DNA from: Nitrososphaerota archaeon
GTDB lineage: Archaea > Thermoproteota > Nitrososphaeria > Nitrososphaerales > UBA57
DNA length: 64,000 nt
Direction of reading: 5' to 3'
Assembly (NCBI GenBank): GCA_024860875.1
Contig: JACPSZ010000001.1
Span: 1 to 64,000, forward strand
Every line of letters begins with the position of its first letter. The first letter of the stretch is position 1. A program made the translations under genes and the position numbers. Below, piece after piece: positions 20,676 to 28,838 of the stretch. Below the pieces are notes generated by a model. The model searched no databases. It was not told the DNA's origin and worked only from the letters and a program-made list of their open reading frames with translations.

Positions 20676-20805
20676 GCCGGGGTAGCAAAGCTCGGTAATG
20701 GTCACCGCTGTATGCGCCGGCCTCGAGTTCCACATCTGGTGCATAAATGGGCTAGACAGCCGGTGACCCTTCGGGGTCTCGTGGGTTCGAATCCCACCCC
20801 CGGCG
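20676..20805 (+). tRNA. tRNA-Ser(CGA), intron-containing
   Basis: GCCGGGG/CCCCGGC acceptor, CCGGC/GCCGG anticodon stem with CTCGAG loop then 30-nt intron, long variable arm, GTGGGTTCGAATCCCAC T-arm; D-loop about 14 nt too long. Confidence 0.88.
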
Positions 20806-20997
20806 CTTTATTTCGAATTTTTCTTCTTATCCTTCTGTATAACATCTGGTACAGCAGAAGAATTTACTATCGGGTTGCCTTGGATTGTAATACCCTTTAG
20901 AGCCTCCTCCATTGCATCCTTCTTGAGCAAAATTTTCAGCAGTGCCCAGATAGTCCTGATCAACAATTTATTGCGGAGTTTGCTTGCTTTTAGAGTT

Positions 20998-21714
20998 TTA
21001 TCGCAGACACTCCAAAAACCATTCTTTGGCCAATTTTGCAACCTCCTCCAATTTGCCAAGCTCTTCGAACAAATGCGACGCTGCAGGCACTATGGCTAGC
21101 TTCTTCTCCGCCTTTAACTGATTGTAAGCTTCTCTATTGAGTTCAATCACAACATCATCATAACCTCCAACAATGAGCAGTGTAGGTGCCTTTACCATAT
21201 TCAGAAAGGGCATTGCAAGGTCTGGCCTCCCTCCTCGTGAAACTATGGCAGATATTACGATGTCAGGTTCAGCAGCTGCTTGTAAAGCTGCAGCGGCACC
21301 TGTGCTGGCTCCAAAATAGCCTATCTTATTGCCCTTTGATTCATTCTGCTGGAAAAGCCACCTTGTAGCAATTGCAAGCCTCTCAGCTAGCAAATTGATG
21401 TTGAATCGGGTCATATAGTTAATGTCCTCTTCTCGTGTCAATAGGTCGAAGAGAAGCGTCCCAATTCCAGCCTCTTGAAGGACTCTTGCAACGAACATGT
21501 TTCTGGGGCTGAACCTGCTACTCCCGCTACCATGTGCAAAGACTACAATTCCTTTAGCCCTCTCTGGTACATTGAGAGTTCCTTCAAGCAGAATACCATC
21601 TATTGGAATTTTGACATTTCTTCCTCTGCTTCTTTCCATGCTAATTGCATGCAGATTATGTGCTTTGAAGTATTTGATCTTGCTGATTAAAGATTCTGTT
21701 GCGTCTTTTGTCAT
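20998..21714 (-). CDS. alpha/beta hydrolase (dienelactone hydrolase-like)
   Basis: 'GIVVFAHGSGSSRFSPRN', 'IGYFGASTGAAAAL'; Met at 21714 chosen (MTKDATESLISK...). Confidence 0.85.
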   Translation of the reverse strand: MTKDATESLISKIKYFKAHNLHAISMERSRGRNVKIPIDGILLEGTLNVPERAKGIVVFAHGSGSSRFSPRNMFVARVLQEAGIGTLLFDLLTREEDINYMTRFNINLLAERLAIATRWLFQQNESKGNKIGYFGASTGAAAALQAAAEPDIVISAIVSRGGRPDLAMPFLNMVKAPTLLIVGGYDDVVIELNREAYNQLKAEKKLAIVPAASHLFEELGKLEEVAKLAKEWFLECLR

Positions 21715-21715
21715 G
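21691..21715 (-). repeat. left arm of 25-bp inverted repeat
   Basis: Minus strand CATGACAAAAGACGCAACAGAATCT, identical to plus strand 23821-23845. Confidence 0.9.
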
Positions 21716-21825
21716 GTATCCGGATATAGTATTCGTGGTAAAATAGGAGTTAAAACCGCATAATTAGTAAGGCTTATTAGATGCAAACTACTACCCATAA
21801 CGCTAGTGAAATAGGAGGTGAATAG

Positions 21826-22518
21826 TTGGAAATAGGAACCTACTCTATTCCCGAGCCGTATCGCTTACCATCTCTCGTAAATGATATAAGAACCATATAT
21901 AACAAATTCGAGTCAAAAGAGGTCGATCTCGACACACTTGCACCTATTCTAGGTCACAAGTCCGCAAAAAGCGGTGCCTTTACATCAAAGCTAGCTAGCA
22001 TGAGAGCTTACAACTTGATAGATGGTCGAGGAAAGGTTCGAGTTACAGAGACGGGACGGAAGATAGCATTACCTTCTCCTAACAAACCTGACGAACAAAA
22101 TGAAGGTCTAATAGAAGCAGTTAACAACATACCATTATGGCGAGAACTTTACCAAAAGCTCACTAAAGTCGGAAAACCGTTGTCTCCTACTGATTTCTGG
22201 GTTGAAATACGTCAAATCTGTAGTGTCGCACCAGAAGAGGCTCAAAACAAGGCGGAATTAGTAAGAAAGGCTTATTTAGAGGACATAAAGGATATTAGTG
22301 TGCCAAAGCAAGGCGAAAAACAAACCATGTCTGGAACTCAAAACGGAGGACAGGGTGCGGGGAGCGTAACTCCACAAGCCACAATAAACACAGAAGTCAT
22401 ATCGTTCGAAGGTGGTGCGTTGAGAGTAACTCTACCCAAAGAAAACATCAAAGACTCATGGAAGAGGGTTAAGAAGATGGTTGATGCCTACTTCGGAACG
22501 GACAAAGACAAAGACTAG
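21826..22518 (+). CDS. hypothetical protein with winged-helix-like N-terminus
   Basis: 230 aa; low-complexity linker 'GTQNGGQGAGSVTPQATINTE'. Confidence 0.6.
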   Translation: MEIGTYSIPEPYRLPSLVNDIRTIYNKFESKEVDLDTLAPILGHKSAKSGAFTSKLASMRAYNLIDGRGKVRVTETGRKIALPSPNKPDEQNEGLIEAVNNIPLWRELYQKLTKVGKPLSPTDFWVEIRQICSVAPEEAQNKAELVRKAYLEDIKDISVPKQGEKQTMSGTQNGGQGAGSVTPQATINTEVISFEGGALRVTLPKENIKDSWKRVKKMVDAYFGTDKDKD

Positions 22519-22556
22519 CCCTCTACCATCTTTTTTTTCATAATCGCAAAAGGAAA

Positions 22557-22637
22557 GGGTAGCGGGAGTTCCATCACGCAGAACGTGCGAACCTTTGTGA
22601 GAGGCTCACAGAAAAAGCGTGTCCTTCCGCTATCCCC
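22557..22637. ncRNA. candidate structured RNA/hairpin element
   Basis: GGGTAGCGG (22557) pairs with CCGCTATCCC (22627) with one bulge; inner CACGcagaaCGTG and TGTGAGaggCTCACA hairpins. Confidence 0.35.
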
Positions 22638-22775
22638 TTAAATCTTCTATATTATTCAGGTCTTACCTTGAACTTAAGCGTTGCTTGATCTTCCGCTCCC
22701 ACTCTTGATGGCTAACCATCCCCTTCTCTTCTAGTATGGCCACAAGAGAAGAGAGCATAGTATCTATCAAGCTAA

Positions 22776-23825
22776 CCTCATTTTAGAGGTGAGATAATAT
22801 GGAAGAGAGGTTTTGCTCATAGCGATACAAAGCAGGGAGCTAAACACTATGGACACGTTCACGATACCATACTATTCTATACTAATGGTGATAATTACAC
22901 ATGGAACCAACAATATACTCCATATGATGAGAGCTATATTCAAGGTTCGTACAAGCGAATTGATGAGAAGGGACGCAGATATCAAGAGGTAGACTTAACA
23001 GCAGCAAAACCCGGAGGCGATACTCAGTACGAGTGGCATGGAGTTAAACCCTACAAAGGGCGTTATTGGGCATACTCAAGGGAGAAGCTAAACCAATTCC
23101 TGAAAGAGGGACGAATAATATTCCGCAGAACAGGGATGCCACGGCTAAAGATGTATTTGGATGAGATGCCCGGAGTACCTCTCCAAGACCTTTGGATCGA
23201 TGTCTTGTCAGCAGGGCTAGGCAAAGAGAAGCTTGGATATCCTACACAAAAACCCGAACTATTGTTAGAGAGAATAATCAAAACATCTTCTAATCCTTCG
23301 GATATCGTACTTGATCCTTTCTGTGGTTGTGGGACGGCAATAGCTGTAGCTCACAAGTCGGGTAGAAGGTGGATAGGCATAGATGTTTCCCCTACAGCTT
23401 GTAATCTAATGGAAAAACGAATGCAATCTTTACGTGCATCCCCCATAGTTATAGGGATGCCCATGCTCGAAAGTGAGCTTAGGCACCTTCCACCTTTTGA
23501 ATTTCAAAATTGGGTTGTCAGGCGATTATTTGGAAGAGTTTCCGCTAGAAAATCCTCAGATATGGGTATTGATGGATACACATTCGAAGGTCATCCCATT
23601 CAAGTAAAACAATCCGAAGATATTGGAAGGAATGTGATCGATAATTTCGAGACGGCCATGAGAAGAGCAAAGAAAACCATCGGGGTGATAGTTGCCTTCA
23701 GTTTTGGCAAGGGTGCTTATGAGGAGATTGATAGAGCAAAGCTACATGACGGTCTTAGCATAAAAGCTCTCACGGTATCTGACATAATGAAAACAGGGAG
23801 AGAGCTACCAGATTTTAATTCATGA
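22776..23825 (+). pseudogene. 5'-truncated DNA methyltransferase with C-terminal Mrr-like/PD-(D/E)XK domain
   Basis: Frame open from 22776: GEIIWKRGFAHSDTKQGAKHYGHVHDTILFYTNG...; 'YPTQKPELLLERIIKTSSNPSDIVLDPFCGCGTA' present but N-terminal catalytic motif absent; C-terminus 'MGIDGYTFEGHPIQVKQSE'. Confidence 0.75.
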
Positions 23826-23845
23826 CAAAAGACGCAACAGAATCT
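23821..23845 (+). repeat. right arm of 25-bp inverted repeat
   Basis: CATGACAAAAGACGCAACAGAATCT. Confidence 0.9.
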
Positions 23846-23852
23846 GATTAAA

Positions 23853-24163
23853 GGCGGCAGCTCTGCCAGGGTTCGCGGACTCACCAAGCCCTTCTCCATT
23901 CCTGCAACGTCCTTCACGTAGACGCGATAGCGCAGCTGCCCCACCTTACGGATGCTCCCTCCCGGACCTGTCCGGTTTTGGCAGTTGAAAGCAAACCCTC
24001 CCCTTCGGAAGGGCAGCCTCTTGCAACCGCCCGTCGCGGCGTGGAGTCATCCATGCAGGATTGGAAGGTTCCTGACTTGCCCGTTTTAACTGACAGTTAC
24101 TGGCCCCGCGTATAGCCGGTTTCGGAATGGGGCACGGCTAATTCCCCGACCTTCCCTGCCGCC
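23853..24163 (-). ncRNA. signal recognition particle RNA (archaeal 7S)
   Basis: Minus strand GGCGGCAGGG...CCGGACAGGTCCGGGAGGGAGCATCC (helix 8 S-domain signature)...GAGCTGCCGCC; termini pair; TATA-like box upstream. Confidence 0.85.
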
Positions 24164-24201
24164 ATTTTGAGAAGTTCTCTTGTTGTATATATGTAGTTGA
24201 T
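24158..24201 (-). promoter_or_regulatory. SRP RNA promoter and 5' end (parent copy of 44-bp repeat)
   Basis: Minus strand ATCAACTACATATATACAACAAGAGAACTTCTCAAAATGGCGGC; catatata about 25 nt upstream of the RNA 5' end. Confidence 0.7.
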
Positions 24202-24250
24202 ATTACATATTTGCAAATATTTATAACATATTGCAACTAAACGCAAGAAG

Positions 24251-24595
24251 ATGCAAAGATCAAAGGCCACCAAATATCGCACCGTTGCTTTGCCAGACAA
24301 AATGTGGAAAGAAATTTCTAAGATTGTAGAGGCGTCGGGCGGCTACAGCAGCGAAGCAGAATTTGTGAGGGATGCTGTGAGGGAGAAGGTGCAGCAGTTT
24401 GCAATAGTTAGTGTGAAGGACATTCCTGATCAAGAGCTCAGGGATCTCGTAGTGGAGTACATCAAGAAACACGGAAAAGCGTATCCGTCTGATATTGCCG
24501 CAGATTTGCAGGTGCCTTACTTTACGCTGCTTAACATAATCAATGATTTGGTCGAAACAGGAACAATTGAGCCAGCAAAAGGTGCATCTGATTGA
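24251..24595 (+). CDS. ribbon-helix-helix (CopG-like) transcriptional regulator
   Basis: 'TVALPDKMWKEISKIVEASGGYSSEAEFVRDAVREKV'. Confidence 0.85.
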   Translation: MQRSKATKYRTVALPDKMWKEISKIVEASGGYSSEAEFVRDAVREKVQQFAIVSVKDIPDQELRDLVVEYIKKHGKAYPSDIAADLQVPYFTLLNIINDLVETGTIEPAKGASD

Positions 24596-24783
24596 TAGGA
24601 AGAGAAGCACGTGATAGAATTGAAGGGGAGGTTATAGTTGCGTTCTACAGGAAGAAATCTGGTGAGCGTTTAGTTCCCATGACAAAAACGCACAGGGGAA
24701 CCATGGCCAAACTTTACAGCTCAACCTGCATAGTAGAGGTTCCATACAGAATTAAGAAGAATGCTGCAAATGACTCTCTTTGA
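24592..24783 (+). CDS. small hypothetical protein
   Basis: 63 aa, TTG start overlapping the stop of the RHH gene. Confidence 0.4.
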   Translation: MIGREARDRIEGEVIVAFYRKKSGERLVPMTKTHRGTMAKLYSSTCIVEVPYRIKKNAANDSL

Positions 24784-24826
24784 GATTTTGCTCGTCGTGG
24801 CATTCAGCGCATAAGGGTGCCGCCAT
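24752..24826 (-). pseudogene. 24-aa truncated zinc-finger microprotein fused to SRP promoter copy
   Basis: MAAPLCAECHDEQNLKESHLQHSS*; similar to APLCSECHYEQHLKEKHLH of 26108-26224. Confidence 0.5.
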
Positions 24827-24862
24827 TTCGAGAACTTCTCTTGTTGTATATGTGTAGTTGAT
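24819..24862 (-). repeat. duplicated SRP promoter/5'-end (41/44 identical to 24158-24201)
   Basis: gccgccatttcgagaacttctcttgttgtatatgtgtagttgat. Confidence 0.9.
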
Positions 24863-24868
24863 TTGGTG

Positions 24869-25243
24869 CTACTTTCTGGGAACTTTCAGCAGCGCAGTTT
24901 GATTAGGATTCAGTTCTTGAAGCAAACTATCGGTTGTAATTAATTGTGCACCATTAACCTTGCACAGAGCTATGACATAAGAATCAGCTAGAGATAACTT
25001 GGCCCTATTTGTGCATCTAAAGGTGGCTGCAACACCGGTAAGTTTCTCTTCAATAGGTTCTACAACAATACCAGACTTTCTTATTGATATGCTCCTAAGC
25101 TCTGCTACATCACGCCCAAATTTCTCGCATGTTTTGTAATAAAATTCAGCCATAACAACTTCGCAGGTAAACAACCCTCCTGCTCTGCGCCCCGAGTCGA
25201 TAATTCTTGTAGCCTCTTGATCACCAGCAAAATAGAGAAACAA
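24869..25243 (-). CDS. vapC: PIN-domain toxin, VapC-like (true start probably slightly upstream: KDKLVLDTGALFLYFAGD)
   Basis: 'LSLADSYVIALCKVNGAQLITTD' and LDTGALFLYF core, paired with AbrB-type antitoxin. Confidence 0.85.
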   Translation of the reverse strand: MFLYFAGDQEATRIIDSGRRAGGLFTCEVVMAEFYYKTCEKFGRDVAELRSISIRKSGIVVEPIEEKLTGVAATFRCTNRAKLSLADSYVIALCKVNGAQLITTDSLLQELNPNQTALLKVPRK

Positions 25244-25265
25244 TGCTCCAGTATCAAGAACTAGT

Positions 25266-25526
25266 TTATCCTTCAGATTCTCTTCTCCTTTCTTCCTCGA
25301 TTTCCTTAATCATGCTATATACCAGATCCTTCTTTTCTCTGTCAACTCCTCGCAAATCCTCAAGAGGAACAATAGGCACAAAGAGAACACCCTGATCGGT
25401 TTCCACGAATGTAATTTTTGACCCCTTTTTCAAGCTATACTTTTTCCTGATGCGAGATGGTATTGTAACTGTACCTTTTTCTGTAATAGTATAACTCAAG
25501 TGCCTGTTACCATAATCTATTATCAA
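25266..25526 (-). CDS. AbrB/MazE-type antitoxin (VapB-like)
   Basis: 'YTITEKGTVTIPSRIRKKYSLKKGSKITFVE'. Confidence 0.9.
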   Translation of the reverse strand: MIIDYGNRHLSYTITEKGTVTIPSRIRKKYSLKKGSKITFVETDQGVLFVPIVPLEDLRGVDREKKDLVYSMIKEIEEERRRESEG

Positions 25527-25671
25527 AAGTATGGTATTTAAGAAATTAGTATACCTTCTCCGTGGGTCTGCATCATTAGTTTATCGCTCCGATTTTATTA
25601 TCATAACTGATAATCAACGCTGAAAACCGACAATGGGTTTTAAATTGTCTATTAATCTAAACTCCCATAAA

Positions 25672-26106
25672 ATGTCCAACAGAATATTGGTTGCTGTCGA
25701 TGGTTCGCAGGCTTCTGCCGAGGCTGCAAAGGTCGCTGCTCGCATTGCAAGAGAGAACTGGAAGGAGTTAATCTTACTGAATGTCCTTGAAACAGGATCT
25801 GCAGATTCAGTCGATAAAGTGCATATCCAGCTTGAACAATTCTTTAAATCAGCAGCAGCGTTTGAGCTGAACGGCGTGAGATACCTCCCTATCGTTGAAA
25901 CGGGAGATCTCAAGAAGAAGGTCTTGGATGTTGCAGAACTCATGGGCGCTGAAATGATAGTAATCGGCTTTGTCGGGCTAAAGGGAGTCGGTAAGTTCAA
26001 GGCTTTGGGTGATGTTGCAAGGTCAATTATCGAAGACTCAAAGATACCCGTGCTGGTAGTGCCGCAAGAGCAGAAAGAACGAATTACTCCATACCAGCTT
26101 GCCTAA
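25672..26106 (+). CDS. universal stress protein (UspA family)
   Basis: 'RILVAVDGSQASAEAAKVAARIA'; C-terminal 'VPVLVVPQ'-like segment. Confidence 0.9.
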   Translation: MSNRILVAVDGSQASAEAAKVAARIARENWKELILLNVLETGSADSVDKVHIQLEQFFKSAAAFELNGVRYLPIVETGDLKKKVLDVAELMGAEMIVIGFVGLKGVGKFKALGDVARSIIEDSKIPVLVVPQEQKERITPYQLA

Positions 26107-26107
26107 A

Positions 26108-26224
26108 CTAGTGTAGGTGCTTTTCTTTCAGGTGCTGCTCGTAATGACATTCAGAGCATAGCGGTGCGTTGCAGTACTTGCACCCTGCTGTCGCTAATCT
26201 ATTAGGATGGTTTCTACAATACAC
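26108..26224 (-). CDS. 38-aa B-box-like zinc-finger microprotein
   Basis: GTG start: VYCRNHPNRLATAGCKYCNAPLCSECHYEQHLKEKHLH*; a paralogous fragment is present at 24752-24826. Confidence 0.65.
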   Translation of the reverse strand: MYCRNHPNRLATAGCKYCNAPLCSECHYEQHLKEKHLH

Positions 26225-26256
26225 TAGGCTCTATTAGCAATTCTGAATATTTATCG

Positions 26257-26718
26257 TTAAGTGAAGAGAGTAACGGCGTCAGGGTCCGATGCGAAGTCCA
26301 AGTACGTCGATGCCCCTATTATATCATCGACTTCTGAAATCAAATCCTTCTGTGACGAGCCGAAAACTCCCATAGTTGGTGAGCATGCATGAATCTTTAC
26401 GCCCATCTCCTTGGCCCTCTTGAGCATCTCTCTTACCGTTGGCATTTGCCCTCTCTGCAGTAATCCCAGCAGCTGATCTTTTGTTAAGCCGAGGTCTGAC
26501 GAAGTGATAAGAGCGTCAGCAGTCTGCTTCGTTAACAGTTTCATCCCTCCAAACGTGAAATACAGATGAACTTTCATACCTTGAGCAGCACCAGTAGTGG
26601 CCAAAATCAATGGAGGGTATAATCCGTCGATGGTGCCCTTGCTAACAACGATTACGAGCGTATTCTTCTTGGAAGTTTGATGTTCATGCGCAGCCTCATG
26701 CTCATGTGTAGTCTGCAA
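26257..26718 (-). CDS. DsrE/DsrF-like family protein
   Basis: 'TLVIVVSKGTIDGLYPPLILATTGAAQGMKVHLYFTFGG'. Confidence 0.8.
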   Translation of the reverse strand: MQTTHEHEAAHEHQTSKKNTLVIVVSKGTIDGLYPPLILATTGAAQGMKVHLYFTFGGMKLLTKQTADALITSSDLGLTKDQLLGLLQRGQMPTVREMLKRAKEMGVKIHACSPTMGVFGSSQKDLISEVDDIIGASTYLDFASDPDAVTLFT

Positions 26719-26759
26719 CTTTTATCACAATTTACAGGGATAACGCCGTTATAAAAGTC

Positions 26760-27302
26760 TTAATGTCCTGCTTCTTTATGTCCGGGATTCATCCAGTCAG
26801 AGGGCCATATCTTCTCTTTTGCAGCCCAGATGCTCCTCCATATCGGGAGGGTAGGCTCGACGAACCTCGCAACCTTAAAGTCCTTAAAGCCGGGTCCCCA
26901 AGGCGTTACTGGGAACAGAAGCAGCAGCAAGCCCAGAAGCGTTTCTTTGAAGGCCCTTATTGGAGCATACCTTGAAACGGTAACCACGTTCTTCTCCCTC
27001 TCATAGAAGAAGACAGTAAGCAAGACTACCAGGAGTATCAGAGTCGGGATAAGAACCTTTGGCAATACTGCGAATGTGACTGGTATCATGATACTCGGAA
27101 CAGCCTTTGTAGGGTCGATGAGAGTAACAATTAATTCATTTGGAGTTATCATCTTGTCTATGCCGAGAGACTTCAGAGTATCTGGGAGTATTATCAGCAG
27201 GAAGTTTGCCAGCAGTAAGGGAACAAGCAGTATCAACCAGAAGACAAGTTCTATTACCGAAATGAGCCACTTTTCAAGGCTAAAGTGAGCTTCCTCTGAC
27301 AT
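26760..27302 (-). CDS. hypothetical membrane protein
   Basis: TM segments; internal Met at 27302 (MSEEAHFSLEKW) preferred. Confidence 0.6.
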   Translation of the reverse strand: MSEEAHFSLEKWLISVIELVFWLILLVPLLLANFLLIILPDTLKSLGIDKMITPNELIVTLIDPTKAVPSIMIPVTFAVLPKVLIPTLILLVVLLTVFFYEREKNVVTVSRYAPIRAFKETLLGLLLLLFPVTPWGPGFKDFKVARFVEPTLPIWRSIWAAKEKIWPSDWMNPGHKEAGH

Positions 27303-27346
27303 TGTAGCAAGGCACCCCAAAGGGTAAAAATAAACTTATAGCTTTG

Positions 27347-27500
27347 CGGTTCTGGTTACTCTGCGAGAGGTTTCTTTGTACTGCTTGTTCATACAGTTTC
27401 CACAAACACGTCACCATGAGCATCATGGGGCCCCCTATCGTTTTGACTAGGGCCTAGGGGGGGTATAAAAAGCGGATCTCTCGAAGAGTAACCAGAACCG
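27347..27500. repeat. 23-bp inverted repeat (22/23) in divergent promoter region
   Basis: cggttctggttactctgcgagag (27347) versus ctctcgaagagtaaccagaaccg ending 27500; ggtataaaaag TATA box next to right arm. Confidence 0.7.
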
Positions 27501-27555
27501 GCTTTGCAAGTATTCTATCAACCCGTAATACTTTTTATGCCGCTGAGCGTTCGCG

Positions 27556-28836
27556 ATGGTGATGGTTACATTCATACCACTGGGCACTACCATCATTGCA
27601 GGCGCTTTCACCGTAATTCTTGCCCGCCAGTACTTGGTGAGGAGAAAAATCCATCAATTGATCTGGACTGTTGCGATGAGCCTTTTCACTGTTGGTGTGT
27701 TCGTCGAGTTTGCCATGAGCACAGAATTTATAGGTGCCTCTGCTTTGTTTTTCAAACTATACTATCTTTCCATAGGCCCCCAAGTAGGCCTTCTTGGTGC
27801 TGGAGTTCTGTACCTTCTCTCTCCGAAGTGGGGCAGAATCTCTCTTTATTCGGTTCTTGGGCTTTCAGCAGTCCTTTTGGCTATAGGAAGCACAGCCACT
27901 GTTGACCTTTCAGCTTTCGAAGCTCGGTTTCAAGAATCGGTCGCTTACGGGATCAGAGAAGGAGTTAGGGCATTTCCCACTCCCGTAAGGACGCTGACAA
28001 TACTCCTTAACATCATAGGAGGGACACTCCTCATAGGAGGAGCCTTATTCAGTTTCGCAGTCAACAGGAAAAGGCACTACGCACTTTTCCTAGCCTTTGG
28101 AGGCATCCTCAACGCTGTCGGCGGTTCTCTATTGGGAATAGTCGGCAATCCAGATGTCTTCTTTGAATTCGAGTTTCTAGGGGCAGTGCTCCTGTTCACT
28201 GGTTTCATGATGAGTTATAGATCAAGATTAGGCGCTCCGCTGGGCATAGAAGAAGATTCGATGATGGTGAGCATGAGGGCAAGGATGGTGGCAATGTCCG
28301 GAGTGCTTTCTGGATTTTACCTGACCTATGCTTTCATGTCGAGCGTAGCGCTTGGAAGGTTCGTCCAAGGAGTCGACATCCATTTTGTCAGAGCTTTGGT
28401 GCTGACAATACTCGTGGTACGGCTGGGGAAACCTTGGGGTGCAAGTACACTAGGTTTCATCAGCGCAATTTTATTGGCAGTCGCACCTTTCAGCAGCCCT
28501 GACAAAATCTTCCTGATACCTGCAACTCTGGCAGCAGGTGTAGTCTTCGACTTGGTCTTAATGGCAGGGAATTATCGAGAGAATGTGCTGAAGAAGTCCA
28601 GAATAGGCATAGCCGCAGCATTGAGCGGTTCGGCCGAAAGTCTGATCGTAGTTGGAGGTTTAATATCGGTAGGATGGCCGTTCGCAGATTCAGCAGCCCT
28701 GCTTCAGTTTGCCTTTGGAACAGCATCTCCAATACTTCTGTTTACATTTCTAATCGGAAGAAATATCGTGATGAGTATATTAGGAGCATCGCTGGGCAGA
28801 TTAGTGCTCAAGAGGATGCGACGTTCGGAACAATAG
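27556..28836 (+). CDS. multi-pass membrane protein
   Basis: 426 aa with many TM helices. Confidence 0.7.
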   Translation: MVMVTFIPLGTTIIAGAFTVILARQYLVRRKIHQLIWTVAMSLFTVGVFVEFAMSTEFIGASALFFKLYYLSIGPQVGLLGAGVLYLLSPKWGRISLYSVLGLSAVLLAIGSTATVDLSAFEARFQESVAYGIREGVRAFPTPVRTLTILLNIIGGTLLIGGALFSFAVNRKRHYALFLAFGGILNAVGGSLLGIVGNPDVFFEFEFLGAVLLFTGFMMSYRSRLGAPLGIEEDSMMVSMRARMVAMSGVLSGFYLTYAFMSSVALGRFVQGVDIHFVRALVLTILVVRLGKPWGASTLGFISAILLAVAPFSSPDKIFLIPATLAAGVVFDLVLMAGNYRENVLKKSRIGIAAALSGSAESLIVVGGLISVGWPFADSAALLQFAFGTASPILLFTFLIGRNIVMSILGASLGRLVLKRMRRSEQ

Positions 28837-28838
28837 CG

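Noticed and set aside
24097-24300. 67-aa minus-strand ORF
   Set aside because: Overlaps the SRP RNA 5' region and its promoter; no protein-like features.
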